A stretch of DNA of 54,043 nucleotides. Origin: Brevibacterium sp. ZH18. GTDB lineage: Bacteria > Actinomycetota > Actinomycetes > Actinomycetales > Brevibacteriaceae. Shown piece by piece: positions 8,358-16,231 of this stretch (its first letter is position 1; every line of letters begins with the position of its first letter). The position numbers were made by a program, and so were the translations under genes. A model generated the notes under the pieces. The model was given only the letters and a program-made list of their open reading frames with translations, did not search any database and was not told where the DNA came from. The DNA lies in NCBI RefSeq assembly GCF_022748595.1, contig NZ_JALDSX010000024.1, positions 1 through 54,043 of the forward strand, in the 5' to 3' direction.

Positions 8358-8822
8358 ATGGATGAGGACGTGGCTCAGATCAAGGAGCTGCTGCGGGAAC
8401 CGCTGGCAGACTCGGGGTACTACCTGGAATCCGTGAAGGCAGTCGCCGCCGGGCAGCGGCGAGCACTGACCGTCGTCGTCGATCTCGACGAAACGAGCAC
8501 GGAGCCGATGTCGATGGAACGGATCTCGGAGTCGAGCCGAATCGTCGGCGACACGCTTGACGAGGTCGAGATCTTCCGGGACAAGCCCTACCAGCTCGAG
8601 GTCACCAGCCCCGGAGCGACGAGGAACCTCGAAGTCCCGCGACACTTCAAGCGGGTCCTCGGACGCCGACTCGAGATCACGACGAAGCGGGAGTCGTTCA
8701 AGCTCGACCTCGAAGAAGTCGGGGAGACCTCGATCACGGGCACCGACCCCGCCAGCAAGGAGAAACGCAGCATTTCTCTCGACGACATCGTCAAAGCCCA
8801 GGTCGAACTCCGATTTCGGTGA
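8358..8822 (+). CDS. rimP: Ribosome maturation factor RimP
   Basis: A 154-residue protein needed for 30S maturation. Family features are visible: an N-terminal alpha/beta domain (LREPLADSGYYLESVKAV), LEVTSPGATRNLEVPRHFKRVLGR mid-protein (the RimP signature SPG.xRxL), and a C-terminal SH3-like domain ending in ISLDDIVKAQVELRF. ATG 8358 has a clear AGGAGGACAC ahead of it. It heads the nusA block. Confidence 0.95.
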   Translation: MDEDVAQIKELLREPLADSGYYLESVKAVAAGQRRALTVVVDLDETSTEPMSMERISESSRIVGDTLDEVEIFRDKPYQLEVTSPGATRNLEVPRHFKRVLGRRLEITTKRESFKLDLEEVGETSITGTDPASKEKRSISLDDIVKAQVELRFR

Positions 8823-8924
8823 GCGTAATCTGGGATAGACTGTTGCGCCTGCATAAAAGACGTACGGCTGCACAAGTGAAGACAGACAATTCAATGCTCG
8901 AGTGAGCCGGAGAGGATATAGACC

Positions 8925-9887
8925 GTGGATATCGACCTCAGTGTTCTGCGCATCATCGAGCGAGAGCGGGAGATTCCGCTCGACACGCTGATCGAACTCA
9001 TCGAACAGGCACTGTTCCTGGCCTATCAGAAGACTGAAGGCGCCTGGCCCGACGCCCGCGCCGAACTGGACAAGGCGACCGGTGAAGTCCGCATCCTCGC
9101 CGTCGAATTCGACAACGACGACAACCCGATCGGCGAATTCGACGACACCCCCACCGGCTTCGGGCGCATCGCCGCCCAGACCGCGCGTCAGGTCATCCAC
9201 CAGCGTCTGCGCGACGTCGAAGACGAGTCCGTGCTCGGCAATTTCAAGGGCCGTGAAGGTGAGATCGTCTCCGGCACCATCCAGCAGGGCAGAGACCCGC
9301 AGATGGTCCAGGTCGACCTGGGCGAGGTCGAAGCCGTCCTGCCTCCGCACGAGCAGGTCCCCGGCGAGCAGTACAAGCACGGCACGCGGCTGCGCGTCTA
9401 CATCGCAGACGTCCACAAGGGACCCAAAGGCACCTCGGTCACCGTCTCCCGCACGCACCCGAACCTCGTGCGCCGACTCTTCGCCCACGAAGCGCCGGAG
9501 ATCGCCGATGGCACGGTCGAGATCGTGTCCCTGGCTCGCGAGGCGGGTCACCGCTCCAAGCTGGCGGTGCGCGCGACGAAGCCCGGAGTCAACGCGAAGG
9601 GTTCGTGCATCGGTGAACTCGGTTCACGCGTGCGCTCGGTGATGAACGAACTGGGGCAGGAGAAGATCGACATCGTCGACTACAGCGACGACCCGGCGAA
9701 GTTCATCGGACATGCGCTTTCACCGGCGAAGACGGTCAGGGTCGACATCCTCGATCCGGTGGCCCAGGAGTCGCGTGCCATCGTCCCCCGTGACCAGCTG
9801 TCGCTGGCCATCGGCAAAGAGGGCCAGAACGCTCGACTTGCGGCCAAGCTCACGGGCTGGAAGATCGACATCGTCGCTGCGGAGTAG
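8925..9887 (+). CDS. nusA: Transcription termination/antitermination factor NusA
   Basis: A 320-residue protein, the short actinobacterial form without the C-terminal acidic repeats of E. coli. Order: N-terminal RNA-polymerase-binding domain (about 1-125), S1 domain (about 130-200, GEIVSGTIQQGRDPQMVQVDL), KH1 (about 225-275, SCIGELGSRVRSVMNEL), KH2 (about 285-318, AIGKEGQNARLAAKLTGW). It binds RNA polymerase and nascent RNA and modulates pausing and termination. A possible -10 (TAGACT, about 8835) lies upstream, giving a leader of about 80 bases. Confidence 0.96.
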   Translation: MDIDLSVLRIIEREREIPLDTLIELIEQALFLAYQKTEGAWPDARAELDKATGEVRILAVEFDNDDNPIGEFDDTPTGFGRIAAQTARQVIHQRLRDVEDESVLGNFKGREGEIVSGTIQQGRDPQMVQVDLGEVEAVLPPHEQVPGEQYKHGTRLRVYIADVHKGPKGTSVTVSRTHPNLVRRLFAHEAPEIADGTVEIVSLAREAGHRSKLAVRATKPGVNAKGSCIGELGSRVRSVMNELGQEKIDIVDYSDDPAKFIGHALSPAKTVRVDILDPVAQESRAIVPRDQLSLAIGKEGQNARLAAKLTGWKIDIVAAE

Positions 9888-9900
9888 CTTGTGTGAGTGA

Positions 9901-9937
9901 TCTGTCCCACCTGGGCCTGTGGCGCGGGTGGGACAGA
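9901..9937 (+). terminator. 11-bp stem-loop between nusA and ylxR
   Basis: 9901-9911 (TCTGTCCCACC) pairs perfectly with 9927-9937; loop of 15 bases; no T-run follows. Placed directly after nusA it could be an attenuator or a 3'-end stabiliser. It overlaps any ylxR start earlier than 9959. Confidence 0.6.
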
Positions 9938-9944
9938 AGTGCTG

Positions 9945-9950
9945 TAGAAT
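9945..9950 (+). promoter_or_regulatory. -10 box for a leaderless ylxR start
   Basis: TAGAAT followed after 8 bases by GTG at 9959. It sits directly behind the nusA-ylxR stem-loop, suggesting that ylxR-infB can be transcribed independently of nusA. Confidence 0.45.
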
Positions 9951-9958
9951 TGATTACT

Positions 9959-10234
9959 GTGAATGTCGGCGGAGCACCTCGAAGGACGTGCATCGCCTGC
10001 AGGAAAAAGGCCGATCGGGACGAACTCACACGCTTTGTGATTCGTCCGGATCAGCACCCAGCCATCGTCCACGATGTGTCAGCGACACTGCCGGGACGAG
10101 GAGCGTGGGTGCATCCGGAAGCCAGCTGCCTGAAGAAGGCACTGACTGCCGCACCCTTTGCTCGAGCCTTTCGAACGAAGGTCACCGCCTCGGATCTTCC
10201 GAGGATGGATCACGAACCCAAGAAGAGCGGGTAG
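9959..10234 (+). CDS. ylxR: YlxR (DUF448) RNA-binding protein
   Basis: About 91 residues from GTG 9959. The family core is RTCIACRKKADRDELTRFV, then PGRGAWVHPEASCLKKAL. YlxR/RnpM-type proteins sit between nusA and infB in most Gram-positive bacteria and bind structured RNA, in some species RNase P. An earlier GTG at 9893 would add 22 residues (MSDLSHLGLWRGW...) without family similarity, encoded by the hairpin; I prefer 9959. Confidence 0.88.
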   Translation: MNVGGAPRRTCIACRKKADRDELTRFVIRPDQHPAIVHDVSATLPGRGAWVHPEASCLKKALTAAPFARAFRTKVTASDLPRMDHEPKKSG

Positions 10235-10365
10235 CCCGAATGGATGACAAGTTGTGAGTGTCGCACGATGACACCCAAACGGAATTCGAAAGAGCAGTGA
10301 AATGAGAACTGCTCTTCATTGATGAGGTTCTTTCCTGACCGGGAAGGAACCCGGACAGGAGAACT

Positions 10366-13356
10366 GTGGCAAAGCCCCGTGTTCATGAGCTCGCGAAAGA
10401 GCTCGACACAACCAGCAAGATCGTCCTCGAGAAGCTGCGGGACATGGGCGAATTCGTTCGCTCAGCGTCCTCGACACTCGAGGCACCCGTCGTACGTCGG
10501 GTGAAGGAAGCATTCGCCGACTCCGCACCAGCGAAGTCGGGCGACGACAAGAAGACCTCAGGCGATTCCGCCGAGAAGAAGGCAGCACCAAAGCCGTCAA
10601 CAGGTGCCAAGTCGGCCGCGAAGCCAGGCGCGCCCAAGCCCGGTGCGAAGCCTGCAGCCAAGCCAGCCGCCGCAGCCAAGCCCGCAGCCAAGGCATCTCC
10701 GACCGACGCAGCAGAGACCAAACCTGCCGCGAAGTCCAGTGCGAAGACTGCAGCCAAGCCAGCCGCTGTAGCCAAGCCGGCTGCCGAGGCGAAACCGGCT
10801 GCTGAGGCCAAGCCTGCAGCCGCTGCTGCCGATGCGACTGAGACCAGCACCGCATCTGCTGATGCTGTTGCCAGTGCTGACTCCTCAGCCGAGAAGGCCA
10901 AGCCCGCAGCACGCCCGGGAGCACCCAAGCCGGGTGCTGCCCCGAAGCCTGCTGCCGCCGCGAAGCCCGGAGCTGCCAAGCCCGGTGCTGCCAAGCCGGG
11001 CGGCCGTTCAGCCGCTCGCCCGGGCAACAACCCCTTCGCACCCTCGCAGGGAATGCCGAAGCCAGGCGGCCGTGGCGGACCCAAGTCCGGCAGCCGCCCA
11101 GGCGAATCAGGCGGTCGTCCCGGCAACAACCCATTTGCGAACTCGCAGGGAATGCCGAAGCCAGACCAGAAGCCTCCTCGCCCAGCCGGTGAGGCTGGAG
11201 CAGCCGGACCTCGTCCGGGCGCTCCTCGCCCGAACCCGTCGATGATGAAGAACTCCGCACTCAACAAGCCGGCCCCCGGCCGCGGTCGAGGCGGAGGTCG
11301 CGGAAACGCACCCGCAGGCGGAACCGGTGGAGCACCCGGCGCACCGGGCGCAGCACCGGCAGGTCGTCGCGGACCAGGCGGCGGCCCAGGTGGTCGTGGC
11401 TCAGGTCGCGGTCGCGGAAGCACACAGGGTGCTTTCGGCCGTGGCGGCGGACCTCGTCAGAAGGGACGCAAGTCCAAGCGGGCCAAGCGCGCTGAACTCG
11501 AGCAGATGCAGGCACCGTCGGTCGGCGGCGTATCCGTACCTCGCGGCGACGGCAACACCCCGTTGCGCCTGCGTCGCGGTTCGTCCTTGGCTGACTTCGC
11601 TGAGAAGATCAACACCGATCCGACGAACCTCGTCACGGTGCTCTTCCACCTCGGCGAGATGGCGACCATCACCCAGTCGCTCGACGAGGGCACATTCCAG
11701 GTCCTCGGCGAGGAGCTCGGCTACAAGATCGAGATCGTCTCTCCCGAGGACGAGGACCGTGAGCTCCTCGAGACCTTCGACATCGACCTCGACGCGGAAG
11801 CCGCTGAGGAAGACGACGAAGATCTCGCAGCACGCCCACCGGTCGTCACCGTCATGGGTCACGTCGACCACGGTAAGACCAAGCTGCTCGATGCGATTCG
11901 CTCTGCGAACGTGGCGGGTCGCGAGGCCGGCGGAATCACGCAGCACATCGGCGCCTACCAGGCCGAGGTCGAACATGAGGGAATAGATCGCAAGATCACG
12001 TTCCTCGATACACCGGGTCACGAGGCGTTCACCGCCATGCGTGCCCGCGGTGCGAAGTCGACTGACCTCGCGATCCTCGTGGTCGCGGCTGATGACGGCG
12101 TGATGCCGCAGACCGTTGAAGCGCTCAACCACGCTCAGGCGGCGAATGTGCCGATCGTGGTCGCGGTCAACAAGATCGATAAGGAAGGCGCCAACCCTGC
12201 GAAGGTGATGCAGCAGCTGACCGAGTACAACCTGGTTGCCGAAGAATACGGCGGCGAGACCATGTTCGTGCCGATCTCTGCGCTCAAGCGTGAGGGCATC
12301 GACCAGCTGCTCGAATCCGTGTTGCTGACCACCGATGCTGCACTCGACCTGCGGGCGAACCCCAACAAGTCGGCTCGCGGCATCGCGATCGAAGCCAAGC
12401 TGGACAAGGGCCGCGGTGCGGTTGCGACCGTGCTCGTGGACTCCGGCACACTGCGCCAGGGCGATGCCATCGTCTGCGGCACTGCCTACGGCCGTGTCCG
12501 TGCGATGTTCGATGAGAACGGCAACATCGTCGACGAGGCGGGTCCATCGCGTCCCGTCCAGGTGCTGGGTCTGTCCTCTGTGCCGCGCGCCGGCGATACG
12601 TTCATCTCCACCGATGACGACCGCACAGCCCGTCAGATCGCTGAGAAGCGTGACGCCATCGAGCGCAATGCCGCTCAGGCTCGCGGTCGTAAGCGCATCA
12701 GCCTCGAGGACTTCACAAAGGCACTCGCCGAGGGCAAGGTCGACATGCTCAACCTCATCCTCAAGGGCGACGTCTCGGGTGCTGTCGAAGCGCTGGAGGA
12801 TTCGCTGCTCAAGATCGATGTGGGCGACGACGTCGACCTGCGCATCATCCACCGCGGTGTGGGTGCGATCACGGAGAACGACATCAACCTGGCCACGGTC
12901 GACAACGCGATCGTCCTCGGCTTCAACGTCCGTCCGGAAGCGAAAGCACGCGACCTGGCCGAACGCGAAGGCGTCGATGTCCGTTACTACTCGGTCATCT
13001 ACCAGGCGATCGACGACATCGAGAGCTCGCTCAAGGGCATGCTCAAGCCGGAGTTCGAAGAGGTCCAGACAGGTACTGCGGAGATCCGCGAGATCTTCCG
13101 GTCCTCGAAGTTCGGCAACATCGCCGGCTCCATCGTCCGCGACGGGCACATCACGAGGAACGCGTCTGCACGCGTCACCCGCGATGGCGTCGTCGTCGGC
13201 GACAAGGTCAAGATCGAGTCGCTGCGTCGTTTCAAGGACGACGCCACCGAGGTTCGCGAAGGCTACGAGTGCGGTATCGGACTCGGCAGCTTCAACGACC
13301 TGCAGATCGGAGACATCATCGAGACCGTCGAGATGCAAGAGAAGCCTCGCGACTGA
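10366..13356 (+). CDS. infB: Translation initiation factor IF-2
   Basis: A 996-residue GTPase that brings fMet-tRNA to the 30S subunit. GTG 10366 follows CAGGAGAAC. Residues 1-50 form the IF2 N-domain ([17 protein letters not shown]). About 55-370 is a long disordered Ala/Pro/Lys then Gly/Arg-rich segment. A second IF2_N domain lies near 395-450. The G domain has GHVDHGKT near residue 498, DTPGHEAF and NKID; domains II-IV follow to the end. The long low-complexity region is typical of high-GC actinobacteria. Confidence 0.98.
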   Translation: MAKPRVHELAKELDTTSKIVLEKLRDMGEFVRSASSTLEAPVVRRVKEAFADSAPAKSGDDKKTSGDSAEKKAAPKPSTGAKSAAKPGAPKPGAKPAAKPAAAAKPAAKASPTDAAETKPAAKSSAKTAAKPAAVAKPAAEAKPAAEAKPAAAAADATETSTASADAVASADSSAEKAKPAARPGAPKPGAAPKPAAAAKPGAAKPGAAKPGGRSAARPGNNPFAPSQGMPKPGGRGGPKSGSRPGESGGRPGNNPFANSQGMPKPDQKPPRPAGEAGAAGPRPGAPRPNPSMMKNSALNKPAPGRGRGGGRGNAPAGGTGGAPGAPGAAPAGRRGPGGGPGGRGSGRGRGSTQGAFGRGGGPRQKGRKSKRAKRAELEQMQAPSVGGVSVPRGDGNTPLRLRRGSSLADFAEKINTDPTNLVTVLFHLGEMATITQSLDEGTFQVLGEELGYKIEIVSPEDEDRELLETFDIDLDAEAAEEDDEDLAARPPVVTVMGHVDHGKTKLLDAIRSANVAGREAGGITQHIGAYQAEVEHEGIDRKITFLDTPGHEAFTAMRARGAKSTDLAILVVAADDGVMPQTVEALNHAQAANVPIVVAVNKIDKEGANPAKVMQQLTEYNLVAEEYGGETMFVPISALKREGIDQLLESVLLTTDAALDLRANPNKSARGIAIEAKLDKGRGAVATVLVDSGTLRQGDAIVCGTAYGRVRAMFDENGNIVDEAGPSRPVQVLGLSSVPRAGDTFISTDDDRTARQIAEKRDAIERNAAQARGRKRISLEDFTKALAEGKVDMLNLILKGDVSGAVEALEDSLLKIDVGDDVDLRIIHRGVGAITENDINLATVDNAIVLGFNVRPEAKARDLAEREGVDVRYYSVIYQAIDDIESSLKGMLKPEFEEVQTGTAEIREIFRSSKFGNIAGSIVRDGHITRNASARVTRDGVVVGDKVKIESLRRFKDDATEVREGYECGIGLGSFNDLQIGDIIETVEMQEKPRD

Positions 13357-13371
13357 TCGACGTCTCACTCT

Positions 13372-13464
13372 CCGCGGACCGGGTTCTGGACAGTTCGTGC
13401 GCAGCCGGGTGGCATAGACCATGACCACCCGCTGTGCGTGAACCGGCCAGGACCCGGTTTGCGG
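13372..13464 (+). ncRNA. Candidate structured RNA: 93-nt near-continuous hairpin
   Basis: 13372-13389 pairs fully with 13447-13464 (18 pairs, three G-U). After two mismatches pairing resumes from 13391/13445 and 13393-13405/13431-13443, then after one bulged C from 13407-13412 with 13425-13430, leaving a 12-base loop (13413-13424). In total 38 pairs, six of them G-U wobbles on the plus-strand RNA. The wobbles would be A-C mismatches in minus-strand RNA, so the transcript is on the plus strand. It begins 16 bases after the infB stop. It could be a processing site (a long helix is a typical RNase III substrate), a terminator or a small RNA. I recognise no known RNA family. Confidence 0.65.
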
Positions 13465-13471
13465 AATAGGC

Positions 13472-13511
13472 CGATTCCCGCTGCAGGGGAGACCCTGCAA
13501 TGAGAGAATCG
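13472..13511 (+). ncRNA. GNRA-capped second hairpin of the infB-rbfA spacer
   Basis: Outer stem 13472-13477 (CGATTC) with 13506-13511; inner 7-bp stem 13482-13488 with 13493-13499 closed by the tetraloop GAGA (GNRA class). A further 6-bp hairpin, 13537-13542 with 13549-13554, follows and runs into the repeat array. Confidence 0.55.
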
Positions 13512-13550
13512 ACTCCGGACCTCCTCGGCTAGAAGCTGCGGCAGTTCCGC

Positions 13551-13710
13551 CGCACCGGCCACGAGTCACACCACACGTCAGTCACACCGGCCACCAGCCA
13601 CACCAGACACGAGTCACACCGATACCAAGCCACACCAGACACAAGCCAAACCGGCCACCAGCCACACCACACGTCAGTCACACCAGACACGAGTCACACC
13701 ACACGCAAAA
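13551..13710 (+). repeat. Ten in-phase 16-bp tandem units upstream of rbfA
   Basis: Units start at 13551, 13567, 13583, 13599, 13615, 13631, 13647, 13663, 13679 and 13695. Typical units are CACACCAGACACGAGT, CACACCACACGTCAGT and CACACCGGCCACCAGC. Units 2 and 8 are identical, as are 4 and 9; 3 and 7 differ by one base. The array is rich in C and A and poor in G and T on the coding strand. It ends one base before the GGAAG ribosome-binding site of rbfA. Because 16 is not a multiple of 3 it is not coding. Confidence 0.9.
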
Positions 13711-13720
13711 GGAAGACACC

Positions 13721-14149
13721 ATGGCAGATGCAACTCGGGCACGCAAGATCGCTGACCAGATCAAGGTCATCGTCGCCAGCACGATCGAGCGCAGACTCAA
13801 AGACCCTCGTCTCGGGTTCGTCACGGTCACCGACGTGCGTGTGACCGGCGACCTGCAGCACGCTTCGATCTTCTACACGGTCTTCGGCGACGGCTCGGAC
13901 CTCGAGTCCACTGGCCGTGCACTGGAGTCGGCAAAGGGCTTCATCCGGTCAGAGGTCGGCAAGGGTCTGACGATCCGTCTGACTCCGAGCCTCGAATTCA
14001 TCGCCGATGCCGTCCCTGAGGCGGCAGCCCATCTCGACGGTCTTCTCGCGAAAGCGGCCGAGAACGACGCACGCATCGCGAGCCTCGCCAAGGGCGCAAA
14101 GCCCGCCGGTGACGAGGATCCGTACAAGAAGGCCGAGCCGGAAGACTGA
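13721..14149 (+). CDS. rbfA: 30S ribosome-binding factor RbfA
   Basis: A 142-residue KH-fold protein for late 30S (16S 5'-end) maturation. Signatures: RARKIADQIKVIVASTIERR, DPRLGFVTVTDVRVTGDLQHASIFYT, LRxxIGKxL-like RSEVGKGLTIRLTPSLEFI. ATG 13721 follows GGAAG. It is separated from infB by the 364-base structured and repetitive spacer, so its expression is probably uncoupled from infB. Confidence 0.95.
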   Translation: MADATRARKIADQIKVIVASTIERRLKDPRLGFVTVTDVRVTGDLQHASIFYTVFGDGSDLESTGRALESAKGFIRSEVGKGLTIRLTPSLEFIADAVPEAAAHLDGLLAKAAENDARIASLAKGAKPAGDEDPYKKAEPED

Positions 14150-14193
14150 GTCGACGCTGCAGAGACTTCGCTCACTGTCGAAAAAAACTTCAC

Positions 14194-14264
14194 GTAACAG
14201 TTTTGTTATCTTTCGAGGATGCCTTAGACTTTTTCTGGTAACGAAATGATTACGACTCTGTTAA
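14194..14264 (+). promoter_or_regulatory. AT-rich regulatory region with repeated GTAAC/GTTA motifs
   Basis: The region has GTAACA 14194-14199 facing TGTTAT 14204-14209, GTAAC 14238-14242 facing GATTAC 14248-14253, and TGTTAA 14259-14264. It is markedly more AT-rich than its surroundings. The GTAAC-type half-sites resemble reported binding sites of the actinobacterial response regulator MtrA, which controls cell-wall genes; the match is my inference. Confidence 0.4.
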
Positions 14265-14276
14265 GGGATTTCTGTA

Positions 14277-15173
14277 TTGGGTAAGCACTCTTCGCCAAAG
14301 CCTGGCTTCGCCAAGCAGCTGTTCCGGGATCTGACTCCCGCGAGCAAGCGCTCAGCTGGTCGGCACTCCGCTGATGTGCCATCGACGGCGACCTCCGTTC
14401 TGGCCACCGTCAAGCAGCGCCCCGTCGTTGCTGCAATCGCAGTTCCCGCCGCGGCCACCGCGGCTGTCGTCGGTTCGACCGTCGTCATGGGACCTCCTGA
14501 TACCGGCAATGTTACGACCGAGGCTTCGTCCACAACGCAGGAGCAGTCGAGTCCCTCGGCAGTCAGCCAGGATGAGATCGACGCCAAGCGCGAAAAAGCC
14601 GGCGACGAGTACCTCAAAGACATCAAGAACGATCCGAAGTACAAGAACAAGCAGTCGAAGACGACTCTCGATGTGAAGGCTCCCAAGCCCTCACCGAAGG
14701 CGGACGCCCAGTCGAGCGGCAAGAAGTCCGCGGCTTCGACGAAGGATTCCGGCTCGTCCGACAAGGGCGGCTCCTCCGACAAAGGCTCCGACTCCGGCAA
14801 GGGCTCCGACTCCGGCGTATCGAACGAACCGTGTAGCGTTTCGTCCTCGATTGAGTCCGGTCTCCTCCCGAACGCCGTCAACGGCTACCGTGCTGTGTGT
14901 GCGAAGTTCCCCGAGGTCAAGACCTTCGGCGGCCGCCGCCCGGGCTCAGGCAGCTCGGACCACTACACCGGTGAAGCCGTCGACATCATGATCACCGGTT
15001 CGACCGGTGATCGGATCGCCGATTACCTGATCAAGAACCAGAGCTCACTCAACGTCAAGTACGTCATCTGGGAGCAGCGCATCTGGATGCCGGGACGCGG
15101 CTGGAAGAGCATGGAAGACCGCGGATCAGCGACGGACAACCACTTCGACCACGTTCACGCGTCCTTCAACTGA
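14277..15173 (+). CDS. Secreted or membrane-anchored protein with ARB_07466-like C-terminal domain
   Basis: A 298-residue protein. TTG 14277 is preceded by AAGGGA at 14263-14268, supporting this start. Residues about 45-72 (RPVVAAIAVPAAATAAVVGSTVVM) are a signal peptide or N-terminal anchor. Residues about 75-185 are a Ser/Lys/Asp-rich disordered linker. The C-terminal 110 residues (CSVSSSIESGLLPNAVNGYRAVC, FGGRRPGSGSSDHYTGEAVDIMI, DNHFDHVHASF) form the ARB_07466-like fold. The His/Asp pattern SDHYTGEAVDI ... HFDHVH recalls LAS-type D-Ala-D-Ala metallopeptidases, so a peptidoglycan role is plausible but unproven. It is inserted between rbfA and truB. Confidence 0.75.
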   Translation: MGKHSSPKPGFAKQLFRDLTPASKRSAGRHSADVPSTATSVLATVKQRPVVAAIAVPAAATAAVVGSTVVMGPPDTGNVTTEASSTTQEQSSPSAVSQDEIDAKREKAGDEYLKDIKNDPKYKNKQSKTTLDVKAPKPSPKADAQSSGKKSAASTKDSGSSDKGGSSDKGSDSGKGSDSGVSNEPCSVSSSIESGLLPNAVNGYRAVCAKFPEVKTFGGRRPGSGSSDHYTGEAVDIMITGSTGDRIADYLIKNQSSLNVKYVIWEQRIWMPGRGWKSMEDRGSATDNHFDHVHASFN

Positions 15174-15186
15174 GCGCGTCCCACTG

Positions 15187-16152
15187 GTGAGTGATTCTGC
15201 GCCTCAGGGCGTTCTCGTCTGCGACAAGGCCCAGGGTCTGACATCCCACGGTGTCGTATCCCGCATCCGCCGCTGGTACGGCACGCGCAAGGTCGGCCAT
15301 GCCGGCACCCTCGATCCGATGGCCACAGGTGTACTCGTGCTCGGCCTCGGCCGGGGAACCAAACTGCTCGGCTACATCACGGGTGTCTCCAAGACCTATC
15401 TGGCGACGATCCGTCTCGGGTCGGCGACTCCCACCGACGACGCTGATTCCGAACCCGACAGGTTCGCCGACCCCGCCGTTCTGGCCGCGGTGGGCACTGC
15501 TGACATCGAGGCTGGTGTCGCAGCGCTCACGGGCGACATCGATCAGGTCCCCAGCGCCGTCTCCGCGATCAAGGTCGACGGCCGGCGCTCCTATGCGCGT
15601 GTGCGCGCCGGTGAAGAGGTCGAGCTCAAAGCTCGTCGCGTTCAGATTTCGAAGTTCACGATCCGCGACATGCGGTTCGCGGCCGCCGAGGGCCATATCG
15701 ACGTCGACGTCGAGGTCGACTGCTCCTCGGGCACCTACGTTCGTGCACTGGCGCGCGATCTGGGGGGCCGCCTCGGCGTCCATGGTCATCTCACGGCACT
15801 GCGTCGGACCCGGGTGGGGGCCTTCGACATCGCTGATGCGGTGACGATCCCCGCCGACCTCGACACCGATGCGCCCCGGATGCTCTCCCTCGCCGAGGTG
15901 GCGCGCACCCTTCTGCCGACGGTGCACGTCGACGCCGCCGAGGCCAAGGCCCTCATGCAGGGCAAGATCATCACCTCAACCCAGGTCTCGGGTGAGGCAT
16001 CGAACGCGCCTGGCACCGAGGGGCGAGAGACCCGATCGCCGGAATCCGGTGAGGTCGCCGTCATCTCCGGCGACGAGCTGGTGTCGATCGCCGAAATGCG
16101 TGCTGACGGTGGCCTGAAGTCCCTGACAGCCTTCGCCATCGACCTCGCCTGA
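15187..16152 (+). CDS. truB: tRNA pseudouridine(55) synthase TruB
   Basis: A 321-residue enzyme that makes pseudouridine 55 in the tRNA T-loop. Family motifs: KAQGLTSHGVVSRIRR, then KVGHAGTLDPMATGVLVLGLGRGTK containing the catalytic Asp in GTLDP, YLATIRLG, and CSSGTYVRALARDLG. A C-terminal PUA-like region follows (about 225-320). The start is GTG 15187, 14 bases after the preceding stop. Confidence 0.97.
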   Translation: MSDSAPQGVLVCDKAQGLTSHGVVSRIRRWYGTRKVGHAGTLDPMATGVLVLGLGRGTKLLGYITGVSKTYLATIRLGSATPTDDADSEPDRFADPAVLAAVGTADIEAGVAALTGDIDQVPSAVSAIKVDGRRSYARVRAGEEVELKARRVQISKFTIRDMRFAAAEGHIDVDVEVDCSSGTYVRALARDLGGRLGVHGHLTALRRTRVGAFDIADAVTIPADLDTDAPRMLSLAEVARTLLPTVHVDAAEAKALMQGKIITSTQVSGEASNAPGTEGRETRSPESGEVAVISGDELVSIAEMRADGGLKSLTAFAIDLA

Positions 16153-16179
16153 TAATCAAGCGATTCACTTGTAATCAAG

Positions 16180-16204
16180 AAATACAATGAAATATGTTGT
16201 ATTT
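16180..16204. promoter_or_regulatory. Palindromic operator candidate upstream of the satD-like gene
   Basis: AAATACAA (16180-16187) and TTGTATTT (16197-16204) are perfect complements separated by 9 bases. The direct repeat TAATCAAG occurs just before it (at about 16153 and 16172). The region is strikingly AT-rich. The site lies 28 bases before the start of a gene with a helix-turn-helix, suggesting autoregulation. Confidence 0.55.
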
Positions 16205-16219
16205 GCGGATTCTGTCTGG

Positions 16220-16225
16220 TGTACT
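16220..16225 (+). promoter_or_regulatory. Possible -10 of the satD-like operon
   Basis: TGTACT followed after six bases (TGAACC) by ATG 16232. The same TGAACC-ATG spacer occurs at dapA. A probable leaderless start. Confidence 0.35.
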
Positions 16226-16231
16226 TGAACC

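Noticed and set aside
13372..13511. Structured spacer considered as RNase P RNA, SRP RNA or tmRNA
   Set aside because: Hallmark sequences (for example the GAGGAAAGTCC of RNase P RNA, the GGAA tetraloop region of SRP RNA, a tRNA-like end) are missing.
11401..13569. 722-residue open frame on the minus strand opposite infB
   Set aside because: Antisense shadow of GC3-biased infB codons; composition is Asp/Val/Arg-rich without any domain, and infB is unquestionable.
13551..13710. 16-bp array considered as CRISPR
   Set aside because: Units are contiguous with no unique spacers, far shorter than CRISPR repeats, and no cas genes are near.
14150..14276. AT-rich leader considered as a c-di-AMP (ydaO-type) riboswitch because it precedes a wall-type gene
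   Set aside because: Only about 125 bases and without the expected conserved helices; the repeated GTAAC motifs explain it better.
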